A DNA stretch of 64,000 nt from Microbacterium sp. W4I4 (GTDB lineage: Bacteria; Actinomycetota; Actinomycetes; Actinomycetales; Microbacteriaceae). Under the pieces are notes generated by a model, which did not search any database, was not told the DNA's origin, and was given only the letters and a program-made list of their open reading frames with translations. The DNA is taken from NCBI RefSeq assembly GCF_030816235.1, contig NZ_JAUSXT010000001.1, positions 2,108,001 through 2,172,000 of the forward strand, given 5' to 3'. Made by a program: the position numbers and the translations under genes. Below are positions 1 to 7,045 of the stretch, one piece after another. Within the stretch, counting starts at the first letter, position 1; each line of letters opens with the position of its first letter.

Positions 1-1217
1 TCGTTCAGCTCCTCGGCGATCAGCGCCTGCTCGGTGTTCCAGTCGCTCCAGCCGGCGGGAACCGAGATGGAGAACGAGACGGCCTCTCCGTCGGGGTCGA
101 CGAGCTTCTTGTCCTTCCACGTGTAGCCGGCCTCGGTGAGGATCTGCTTGGCCTTGTCGACGTCGACCTCGTAGTTCGCGTCCTTGTACTCCGGGACGAT
201 CTCATCCGAGAGCAGGTCGCCGAGTCCGGTCACGTTCCAGACTTCGTCGCTCGCACCCTCGCGGGCGATGTCGACGTAGGCGGCGCGGTCGATGGTCCAC
301 GCCAGCGCTTCACGCAGCGCCACGTTGTTGAAGGGCTTGGTCTGCAGGTTCATGAACAGCGTGCCGGCGCCCGCGGTCGGTGACACGAGGAACTGATTGT
401 GCTCATCCGCGGCGAGGTAGCTGTCCTTGATCTGCGGGATGAACGCCTGCGCCCAGTCGGCCTCGCCGGAGACGAGAGCGGTGGTGAGGGCGGCGTTGTC
501 GCCGTACGAGACGTAGTGCAGCTCGGGCACGGTCGGCTCGCCGCCCCAGTAGTCCTTGTTGGCGGTCAGCGTGACGGACTCGGTCGACCAGTTGTCGAGC
601 ACGTAGGGGCCGGTGCCGACGGCGAGGCCCTCACCGGTGAGCGGGTCGGTGTTCGGGTCGGCGATCTTCTCCCAGATGTGCTTCGGGACGATCGGGGTGT
701 GCAGCACGCGCGACTGGGCGGTGTACTTCGAGTCGCCGAACTTCAGGGTGATCTTGTCTCCGTCGACGGTCGCGCCCTGGTACTTCAGACCGGAGGTGTC
801 GCTGAGCTTGCCGCTCAGGAACTGATCGAAGGTGAAGACGATGTCGTCGCCGGTGAAGTCCTCGCCGTCGCTCCACTCCACGCCGCTGCGCGGCACCACG
901 GTGAGTTCGGTGTAGTCGTCGTTCCATTCCACGGACTCGGCCAGCCACGGGGTGGTGCCGAGGTCGCCGGTCGGGTTGACGAGCGCGAGAGGCTCGAAGA
1001 TGACCTTGGCATAGCCGTACTTCGATGCCGAGGAGTCACCCAGATACGGGTTGTGCGACTCGGTCGTGATGGCGCCGTCGGGCTTGGCGATCGTGAGGGC
1101 GGCGCCGGGCGTTCCGGTGTCGCCCTTGTCGCTGGACGCGGGCGCGCATCCGGCGAGGGCGCCGACACCGAGGGCGGCGATCGCGGTGAACGCGAGTACT
1201 GATCTGCTGAGCTTCAT
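1..1217 (-). CDS. ABC transporter substrate-binding protein, family 5 (peptide type), partial
   Basis: Extracytoplasmic lipoprotein that would deliver a peptide, opine or similar ligand to an ABC importer. Seen: ATG at 1215-1217, a signal peptide ending in a lipobox (LAGC, Cys at about residue 24), then family-5 features such as 'NPYLGD', 'WSDGEDFTGDDIVFTF' and 'LREALAWTIDRAAYV'. About 405 residues are present; the C terminus lies beyond base 1, where such proteins usually run to 500-600 residues. Permease and ATPase genes are expected further left but are not in view. It is divergent from a TetR gene, and a possible operator lies between them. The ligand cannot be told from this sequence. 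Confidence 0.9.
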   Translation of the reverse strand, partial: MKLSRSVLAFTAIAALGVGALAGCAPASSDKGDTGTPGAALTIAKPDGAITTESHNPYLGDSSASKYGYAKVIFEPLALVNPTGDLGTTPWLAESVEWNDDYTELTVVPRSGVEWSDGEDFTGDDIVFTFDQFLSGKLSDTSGLKYQGATVDGDKITLKFGDSKYTAQSRVLHTPIVPKHIWEKIADPNTDPLTGEGLAVGTGPYVLDNWSTESVTLTANKDYWGGEPTVPELHYVSYGDNAALTTALVSGEADWAQAFIPQIKDSYLAADEHNQFLVSPTAGAGTLFMNLQTKPFNNVALREALAWTIDRAAYVDIAREGASDEVWNVTGLGDLLSDEIVPEYKDANYEVDVDKAKQILTEAGYTWKDKKLVDPDGEAVSFSISVPAGWSDWNTEQALIAEELN

Positions 1218-1276
1218 TGCTTCTCCTAGGGCACTGGTCTTCGTGTCGGGGGGTGAGCGGCTTCGCTCGGGCGTGA

Positions 1277-1332
1277 CATTCACTTACTGGCAAGAAAGTG
1301 AATTGTGAGAAGATTACCTACTGGTCAGTAAG
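1277..1332. promoter_or_regulatory. Candidate TetR operator between divergent genes
   Basis: The gap between the binding-protein gene and the tetR gene holds the inverted pair ATTCACT (1278-1284) and AGTGAAT (1297-1303). The first arm runs into TTACTGG. A second site, TACTG-GT-CAGTA (1319-1330), repeats the TACTG half-site. Two related dyads in one divergent promoter region fit TetR autoregulation plus control of the transporter. This is inferred from position and symmetry only. Confidence 0.5.
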
Positions 1333-1380
1333 CTTGCAACCGGAAGTCACCAGACCGTTACACTCGCCGAAGGAGGAATC

Positions 1381-2016
1381 GTGGCCAACGACACCCCGCG
1401 CACCCGCGCCGCGCAGCACAAGCGCATCGAGATCCTGAAGGCCGCGGTCGAGATCTTCGGCAGCAAGGGGTCGACCAACGGAACCCTCGCCGATGTCGCT
1501 GAGCAGGTGGGACTCACGCACGCCGGGGTCCTGCATCATTTCGGCTCCAAGCAGAGACTGCTGCTCGAGGTGCTCGCCTATCGGGACCAGGCGGATGTCG
1601 CCGAACTCGCCGAGCAGCACATCCCCGGGGGACTCGACCTGTTCCTGCACCTGGTCCGCACGGCGTACGCGAACGCGCGCCGCCCTGGCATCGTGCAGGC
1701 CTACACCGTGCTTTCGTCCGAGTCGGTCACCGACGGGCATCCGGGCAGGGAGTATTTCGAGGATCGCTACACGATCCTGCGCGGGGACGTGTCCGAGGCG
1801 TTCGGGCTGCTGTGCGCCTCGGAAGGCGTCACGGATGCGGATGCCGTCGCGGCGGCATCCGCATCGATCCTCGCCGTCATGGACGGGCTGCAGCTGCAGT
1901 GGCTGCTGCACCCGGAGGTCATCGACCTCGGCGCGACCAGCGAGTTCGCCATCCGCGCGATCGTCAATGGAGTGCTGAGACCGGGCCCGGCCCTGGAGTC
2001 CTACCGGCGACCCTGA
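1381..2016 (+). CDS. TetR/AcrR family transcriptional regulator
   Basis: DNA-binding repressor of 211 residues. The N-terminal TetR helix-turn-helix is clear (about residues 12-58; 'LADVAEQVGLTHAGVLHHF' is the recognition part). The C-terminal helical part is the ligand pocket and is not diagnostic. The GTG start at 1381 follows a perfect AGGAGG at 1371-1376. It is divergent from the peptide-type binding protein and probably controls it and itself through the dyads at 1277-1332. The MFS gene downstream runs the other way and could be a second target. The inducer is unknown. Confidence 0.93.
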   Translation: MANDTPRTRAAQHKRIEILKAAVEIFGSKGSTNGTLADVAEQVGLTHAGVLHHFGSKQRLLLEVLAYRDQADVAELAEQHIPGGLDLFLHLVRTAYANARRPGIVQAYTVLSSESVTDGHPGREYFEDRYTILRGDVSEAFGLLCASEGVTDADAVAAASASILAVMDGLQLQWLLHPEVIDLGATSEFAIRAIVNGVLRPGPALESYRRP

Positions 2017-2027
2017 GCGCAGGCGGT

Positions 2028-3218
2028 TCAGGCGGCGAGGGCGCGCGGCGCGACGCGGGACAGCGTGAGGTGCAGGAGCATCGTCGCGGCGAGGACCAGC
2101 GCGGACACCGGCACCAGGCCGTCGGCGGGGAGTCCGGATGCGAGCAGCGCACCGCCCAGCATCCCACCCAGCGCCGAGCCGAGCTGCATGCCGCTGCCGT
2201 TCAGGGCGAGCACGAGCGACATGGATTCGGGGGCGAGGTCTCCCAGGCGGGACTGCAACGCCACGCCCGAGCCGCCGTTGAAGAACGCACAGCAGAAGAA
2301 CCACACGAAGGCGGCGACGGCGCCGCCGACCCCGGGCAGCAGCAGCCCTCCGGTGCCGAGCAGTGCGACGCCGATGAGGATGCCGATGATCAGCGTGATG
2401 ACGTGGACCGGGTCGAACCGGTCGGTGGCACGACCGGAGAGGATGTTGCCGATCAGGCTGACGACGCCGTAGCCGAACATGGCCGCGATGATCGGAGCAC
2501 CCTCGCCGATCCGGGGCCCGAAGATCAGGGTGGCGTAGGTGAAGCACAGGTAGCTCGCGCACATGATCCCCGTCGCGACCAGGATCGACCCGATCAGCGC
2601 GGGGCGTCGAAGCGGGCGCAGGGTCTCGCGCAGCGAGAGCGCGGGCAGATGCAGTCGCGGCACGTTGATCAGGATGCCGACCAGCGCCACCGCCCCGACG
2701 GCACTGACCAGATACAGCGGCAGTCGCCAGTCGTCCAGTCCGATGATGAGACCGACGGGCACGCCGAGCGCGGTGGCGGCGAGGAAGCCGCCGAGCACGA
2801 ACGACAGTGCGCGTCCGCGCCGTTCGGGGGCGGTCTTGGCGAGCACGTAGGCGCTGACCACGGCGCTGAGCAGGGCGCCGCCGATCGCGGAGACGATGCG
2901 TCCGGCCATCGCCTGCGCGTAGGTCGGCGCGACGGCGACCAGCAGATTCCCGACGATGAAGACGGCGAGCGATGCCGCGATCACACCCTTGCGCTCCCAG
3001 CCTCCGGTCAGCGCACTGAGGACGGGACCGGCGACGGCAGCGGTCAGCGCGAAGATCGCGACGAGCTGCCCCGCTGCGGCGTCGGAGACGTCGAGATCGA
3101 GCGCGATCTGCGGCAGCAGACCCGCCAGCACGTAGCCGTCGATGCCCATCGAGAACGTCGCCGTCGCGAGCCACAGCAGCGCGCCGAAACCGGCCGGGCG
3201 CGTCTCATCCTTCTGCAC
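2028..3218 (-). CDS. MFS transporter, DHA1-like
   Basis: Membrane transporter of 396 residues with about 12 hydrophobic helices in two halves, the usual length for DHA1-type drug or metabolite exporters. It begins near the N terminus with 'MGIDGYVLAGLLPQIALDL', the typical first helix of this group. The substrate cannot be named. The start is a GTG at 3216-3218; no strong ribosome-binding site is visible. The gene converges on the TetR gene, ending 11 bases from it, and lies downstream of the cold-shock gene on the same strand, separated from it by a strong hairpin. Confidence 0.9.
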   Translation of the reverse strand: MQKDETRPAGFGALLWLATATFSMGIDGYVLAGLLPQIALDLDVSDAAAGQLVAIFALTAAVAGPVLSALTGGWERKGVIAASLAVFIVGNLLVAVAPTYAQAMAGRIVSAIGGALLSAVVSAYVLAKTAPERRGRALSFVLGGFLAATALGVPVGLIIGLDDWRLPLYLVSAVGAVALVGILINVPRLHLPALSLRETLRPLRRPALIGSILVATGIMCASYLCFTYATLIFGPRIGEGAPIIAAMFGYGVVSLIGNILSGRATDRFDPVHVITLIIGILIGVALLGTGGLLLPGVGGAVAAFVWFFCCAFFNGGSGVALQSRLGDLAPESMSLVLALNGSGMQLGSALGGMLGGALLASGLPADGLVPVSALVLAATMLLHLTLSRVAPRALAA

Positions 3219-3276
3219 TGATCAATCAAACCAGAGCGGAGCGCCTCGGCTTCACCGGCATCCGCCCGCAGACGCA

Positions 3277-3310
3277 GAACCGGCCCGGACTGTGCAGTCC
3301 GGGCCGGTTC
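3277..3310 (-). terminator. Strong hairpin after the cold-shock gene
   Basis: A perfect 15-bp stem (GAACCGGCCCGGACT at 3277-3291 with its complement at 3296-3310) and a GTGC loop lie just past the csp stop codon. No U-tract follows on the transcribed strand, which is common for actinobacterial terminators. Confidence 0.75.
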
Positions 3311-3321
3311 AAGTCGCTGTA

Positions 3322-3525
3322 TCAGAGCGGGCGGATGTCCATCGCCTGCATGCCCTTGGGGCCGCGCTCGGCTTCGAATTCCACCTTCTGGTTCTCGGTG
3401 AGCTCCTTGAAGCCCGAGCCCGAGATCGCCGAGAAGTGGGCGAAGAGGTCGGCAGAGCCGTCATCGGGAGCGATGAAGCCGAAGCCCTTCTCCGAGTTGA
3501 ACCATTTCACAGTGCCAGTGGCCAT
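3322..3525 (-). CDS. cspA: Cold-shock protein, CspA family
   Basis: Single-stranded nucleic-acid-binding protein of 67 residues, one cold-shock domain. Both RNA-binding motifs are intact: 'KGFGFI' (RNP1) and 'LFAHFSAI' (RNP2). The start at 3523-3525 follows an AGGAAG ribosome-binding site. A longer reading frame continues upstream, but the family length and the ribosome-binding site fix the short start. The 256-base gap upstream suggests a long structured leader of roughly 200 nt, as is usual for csp mRNAs. The symbol denotes the family; other paralogues probably exist elsewhere. Confidence 0.96.
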   Translation of the reverse strand: MATGTVKWFNSEKGFGFIAPDDGSADLFAHFSAISGSGFKELTENQKVEFEAERGPKGMQAMDIRPL

Positions 3526-3781
3526 GTGTTTCTTCTTCCTTTTGTGTTGGCCGTCGAGACGGCCGTAAGCGCCGCACCGGAACGTCCGGTGGGCACGATT
3601 CCCGTGAGACGGGTACGTATGGGGCGATCGCAGGCGCCGGATCCGGCGAGCGAAGCGCGTGGGGCGATGGTGACTGTCGCCCCGGGGTGAGAGAGATTCA
3701 CCGGGCCTCCGGAGTGGAGGACATGCCAGCGTATCACGTCTACCTGCGAGAGCGACTTTCGCAGGGACTAGGCTCACCCCC
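3526..3781. promoter_or_regulatory. csp leader and divergent promoter region
   Basis: No gene is seen here. On the minus strand a TACGCT -10-like hexamer lies near 3730-3735, which would give csp a leader of about 200 nt holding several short hairpins, for example GGCCGTC-GA-GACGGCC near 3549. On the plus strand TAGGCT at 3769-3774 ends 7 nt before the ATG of the M20 gene and fits a leaderless transcript. Confidence 0.5.
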
Positions 3782-5050
3782 ATGAGCATCGATCTCGAAG
3801 CGCTGTACGTCGATCTGCACAGCAATCCCGAGCTTTCGTTCCAGGAGACCCGCACCGCCGGCATCGCCGCCGCGCATCTGCGGGAGCTGGGCCTCGACGT
3901 GCAGGAGGGCATCGGCAGGACCGGCGTGGTGGGCGTGCTGACCAATGACCCTTCACTTCGACTCGCTGACGCTCGCTCAGTACAGGCGACGGGCTCAGGG
4001 CCCCGGGGGCCCGTGGTGTGGGTGCGCGCCGACATGGATGCCCTGCCGGTCACCGAGGAGACCGGACTCCCCTACGCGTCCACCGCCGTCGGCGTCGACC
4101 CCGATGGCGAGACGGTCGGCATCATGCACGCCTGCGGGCACGACATGCACGTGACCGCGATGATCGGGGCGGTCGAGCGGCTGGTCGCCGAGCGCGATCA
4201 GTGGTCGGGCACCCTCGTGGTGATCATCCAGCCCGCCGAGGAGTACGGCGAGGGCGCGCGCGCCATGCTCGACGACGGCGCCCTGAACCGATTCCCCCGA
4301 CCCGATGTCGTGCTCGGTCAGCACGTCGGCCCGCTGCCCGCCGGCGTGATCGGCGTGCGCCCCGGACCGCAGATGTCCGCATCCGACGGGCTGAAGGTCG
4401 TGCTGCACGGCCGTGGCGGCCATGGCTCGCGCCCGGAGTCCACGATCGACCCGATCGTGATGGCCGCGTCGACGATCATGCGCCTGCAGACCGTCGTCTC
4501 CCGCGAGGTCGCCGCCGGCGATCCCGTCGTCGTGACGGTGGGATCGGTCCACTCCGGCACGAAGAACAACATCATCCCGGCGGATGCCACGCTGCAGCTC
4601 AGCCTGCGCTATCCCGACGATCAGCAGCGCGAGAAGGTGCTCGAGAAGGTGCATCGGGTGATCCGGGCCGAGTCCGCCGCATCCGGGGCCGAGCACGAGC
4701 CCGACATCACGACGCTGCACACCCTGCCCGCGACGATCAACGATGCGGATGCCACCGCCCGGGCGGTGGCCGCCTTCCACGCCGCCTTCGGCGAGCAGGC
4801 CGTGATCGACCCGGGACTGATCACCGGCAGCGAGGACGTCTCCTGGTTCGCGCGGGATGCGGGCGTGCCCCTGGTGTTCTGGTTCTGGGGCGGCGTCGAT
4901 CCGCAGCAGTTCGCCGCGGCGACCGCGAAGGGCACCCTCGACAGCGACATCCCCACCAACCACTCGCCGTTCTTCGCACCCGTCATCCACCCGACCATCG
5001 AGGTCGGGGTGACCGCGATGGTGGCCGCCGCCCGGGAGTTCCTGGCCTGA
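3782..5050 (+). CDS. M20 family amidohydrolase/peptidase
   Basis: Cytosolic metal-dependent hydrolase of the M20D type (N-acyl amino acid, hippurate or indole-acetyl amino acid amidohydrolases), 422 residues. Seen: 'RADMDALPV' and 'HACGHDMH' (metal ligands), '[10 protein letters not shown]' (general base and ligand), '[10 protein letters not shown]' (dimerisation domain) and a C-terminal ligand region 'TNHSPFFAP'. Residues of about 55-75 form an insertion relative to the family and match a composite of short genomic repeats (3947-4004). The ATG lies 7 nt after a TAGGCT hexamer, which suggests leaderless translation. It converges on the alarmone synthetase gene. The substrate is not known. Confidence 0.92.
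   Translation: MSIDLEALYVDLHSNPELSFQETRTAGIAAAHLRELGLDVQEGIGRTGVVGVLTNDPSLRLADARSVQATGSGPRGPVVWVRADMDALPVTEETGLPYASTAVGVDPDGETVGIMHACGHDMHVTAMIGAVERLVAERDQWSGTLVVIIQPAEEYGEGARAMLDDGALNRFPRPDVVLGQHVGPLPAGVIGVRPGPQMSASDGLKVVLHGRGGHGSRPESTIDPIVMAASTIMRLQTVVSREVAAGDPVVVTVGSVHSGTKNNIIPADATLQLSLRYPDDQQREKVLEKVHRVIRAESAASGAEHEPDITTLHTLPATINDADATARAVAAFHAAFGEQAVIDPGLITGSEDVSWFARDAGVPLVFWFWGGVDPQQFAAATAKGTLDSDIPTNHSPFFAPVIHPTIEVGVTAMVAAAREFLA
3947..4004 (+). repeat. REP-like composite inside the M20 gene
   Basis: This stretch holds CTTCGACTCGCT followed by CGCTCGCTCAG and then GGGCTCAGGG, words related to the GGGTCCCTGAGC-GTCGAAGGG repeat found inside copB, copA and the helicase gene. It is read in frame and adds about 18 residues where related enzymes have a short turn. 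Confidence 0.55.
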
Positions 5051-5060
5051 CGCGGGCGCC

Positions 5061-5729
5061 TCAGGCCTCGATCACCCGGTGGTTGATCTCGAGGGCCTCG
5101 CGGTGCAGTCGCTCCATGCGCTTGTCGAGCTCCTGGGCGGCATCCGAGGCATCCGTCAGGCTCTGCACGAGGTGCGCAGGAACGCGTCCGTCGAACTTGT
5201 AGTGGATCTTGTGCTCGAGGCTGGCCCAGAAATCCATCGCGATCGTGCGGAACTGCACCTCGACGGGCACCGCGACCGGCCCCGTGGACAGGAAAACCGG
5301 CACCTCGACGATGGCGTGCAGGCTGCGGTAGCCGTTCGGCTTGGGGTTGGCGATGTAGTCCTTCACGATGCGGACGGTCACGTCGTCCTGCGTGGTGAAC
5401 AGGTTGAACAGGCGGTAGACGTCGCTCTCGAAGCTGCAGGTGATGCGCACGCCGGCGATGTCGGTGATCTCGGCACGGATGCTGTCGAAGTCGGCGTCCA
5501 CGCCGCGGCGGGCCACCTTCTCCACGATGCTGTCCGGCGTCTTCAGCCGGCTCTTGACGTGCTCGATGGGGTTGTACGCGTGCATGTGGGTGAACTCGTC
5601 GCGCAGGATCGAGATCTTGGTCTCGACCTCGCGCATCCCGAACTCGTACTCGCGCAGGAACCGCTGAAACGCATCGCGCAGCTGCCTCGCCTCGGCGATC
5701 GCGGCATCATCGACGGGGACCGTTGTCAT
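5061..5729 (-). CDS. Small alarmone synthetase, RelA/SpoT synthetase domain
   Basis: GTP pyrophosphokinase that makes (p)ppGpp from ATP and GTP or GDP, part of the stringent response. It has 222 residues with only the synthetase domain; no HD hydrolase, TGS or ACT domain is present, as in RelQ/RelP-type enzymes. Motifs: 'DIAGVRITCSF', 'KPNGYRSLHAIVEVPV' and 'VEVQFRTIAMDFWASLEHK'. A longer frame extends upstream through the repeat tail of the next gene in another reading frame; the ATG at 5727-5729 gives the normal N terminus and is preferred. It converges on the M20 gene with a 10-base gap. Confidence 0.93.
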   Translation of the reverse strand: MTTVPVDDAAIAEARQLRDAFQRFLREYEFGMREVETKISILRDEFTHMHAYNPIEHVKSRLKTPDSIVEKVARRGVDADFDSIRAEITDIAGVRITCSFESDVYRLFNLFTTQDDVTVRIVKDYIANPKPNGYRSLHAIVEVPVFLSTGPVAVPVEVQFRTIAMDFWASLEHKIHYKFDGRVPAHLVQSLTDASDAAQELDKRMERLHREALEINHRVIEA

Positions 5730-5817
5730 GCTCCCGACGTTACGCGCGGGTGATCGGAATCGGCTGGGCATCCGCGTGATTCCGCCGCTGTTACGCGACG
5801 CGCGAACGCCTGCCGAT

Positions 5818-6942
5818 TCAGGCCTGCGAGGGCTGCGGGGCGTCGGATGCCGGAGGCACCGGCGGCGCGACCGGCGCATCGGCCACCGGCGGCGCGACCG
5901 GCGCATCGGCCACCGGAGGCGCGACAGGAGCATCAGGCACCGGAGGCGCGACAGGAGCGTCGGCCGCAGGCGGCGGAACGGGCGCACCGGCCACAGGCGG
6001 CGCGACGGGCGCTCCATCCACGGCACCGTCGTACTGCGGAACCGGCTGGTACCCCTCGCCCTGTGCGGCCACGCCGTGCGTGGCGGGATCGGCGGGGTCG
6101 TACGCCACGGCCGAGCCCTGCGCTCGCACCTTCGACGCCGCGATGAAGTACTGCACGACGCTGACCACCGTCAGGATTGCACCCGCGGCCAGCGGATACC
6201 AGAAGATGCGGAAGGAGTACTCTCCGTTGGCGTCGGGCTGGGCGAAGGCCACCTGGAAGAAGGTGATCGCGGCGCCGACCACGAAGAGCCCCGCCCACAG
6301 CACGACCATCCAGCGCATCTTCTTCAGCGACGACTGGGTGATGTTGCCCTTCTTGTCGGTCTTGGGCTGCAGCAGACCCTCCTGCTTGCGGGTGAGCAGC
6401 GCGAAGATCAGCGCGAGCACGAGCAGCACGACGGCGACGATCAGCACGATCAGCCAGCCGATGTAAGTGGGGTCGCCTGCGGTCTTGAGGTAGCCGTTGA
6501 ACTCGTCGACGGTCGTGGAGTACGCCTCCAGCGCCGCGTTCAGGTCGTTCTCGCCCTGGGCCAGGGCATTCTCGTCCTGGGCCACGATGGCGGCGGAGAT
6601 GGCATCGGAGCCGGATGCCATCTTGCCGGCGTGCCCGGCGAACTTCGTGGCGTAATCGGCCACGGCGGCGTCGGCCCGGTCGGCGATCCCGGAGAAGTCG
6701 GACTTCGCCGTGTTCGCGGCCGAAGTGAAGGCGTCCGCGGCGGCAGCTACCTCTTCGAGCGAGGTGGACTGATCGGAGTAGACCGTGCCGAAGGCGTCCA
6801 CCGCGATGCTGAGGGCCTCATCGACCGCGATCAGATCGTCTGAGGTGTCGGCCCAGGCCGGGGCCGCGGCTCCCACGAGAAGCATCACTCCCGTGACGAT
6901 GGCCACCAGGGCCAGGCGCGCGCGCTTCGCGATAACAGTCAT
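5818..6942 (-). CDS. Exported or membrane protein with proline-rich repeat tail, function unknown
   Basis: A 374-residue protein not recognised as any named family. It has a cleavable-looking signal sequence ending 'AAPAWA', an extracytoplasmic helical region rich in Ala and Asp (about residues 33-150), three membrane segments (about 155-180, 211-230 and 248-268) and a cytoplasmic or external tail. The tail holds six 9-residue units of the type DAPVAPPVA. A short charged segment 'LTRKQEGLLQPKTDKKGN' lies between helices. The layout resembles a sensor or cell-envelope scaffold, but that is a guess. It lies alone, with a TAGACT -10-like site upstream on the minus strand. Confidence 0.8.
   Translation of the reverse strand: MTVIAKRARLALVAIVTGVMLLVGAAAPAWADTSDDLIAVDEALSIAVDAFGTVYSDQSTSLEEVAAAADAFTSAANTAKSDFSGIADRADAAVADYATKFAGHAGKMASGSDAISAAIVAQDENALAQGENDLNAALEAYSTTVDEFNGYLKTAGDPTYIGWLIVLIVAVVLLVLALIFALLTRKQEGLLQPKTDKKGNITQSSLKKMRWMVVLWAGLFVVGAAITFFQVAFAQPDANGEYSFRIFWYPLAAGAILTVVSVVQYFIAASKVRAQGSAVAYDPADPATHGVAAQGEGYQPVPQYDGAVDGAPVAPPVAGAPVPPPAADAPVAPPVPDAPVAPPVADAPVAPPVADAPVAPPVPPASDAPQPSQA
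5854..6015 (-). repeat. Six tandem 27-bp units coding DAPVAPPVA
   Basis: Six imperfect 27-bp units encode GAPVAPPVA, GAPVPPPAA, DAPVAPPVP, DAPVAPPVA, DAPVAPPVA and DAPVAPPVP at the C terminus of the membrane protein. The high DNA similarity between units points to recent slippage or unequal exchange, so unit number may vary between strains. Confidence 0.85.
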
Positions 6943-7045
6943 TCGGAGTTCCCCCTCAGCCCGCTCCGCGGGTCGTTCATGTCGCGGCTGTCACCGCTCG
7001 AACAGTCTATGGGAACCCTGGGAGGATGCTGAAGCCGCGCAGCCG

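Noticed and set aside
1812..3221. Plus-strand open frame of 469 codons opposite the MFS gene
   Set aside because: Low-complexity, highly charged translation; the minus strand encodes a clear 12-helix transporter.
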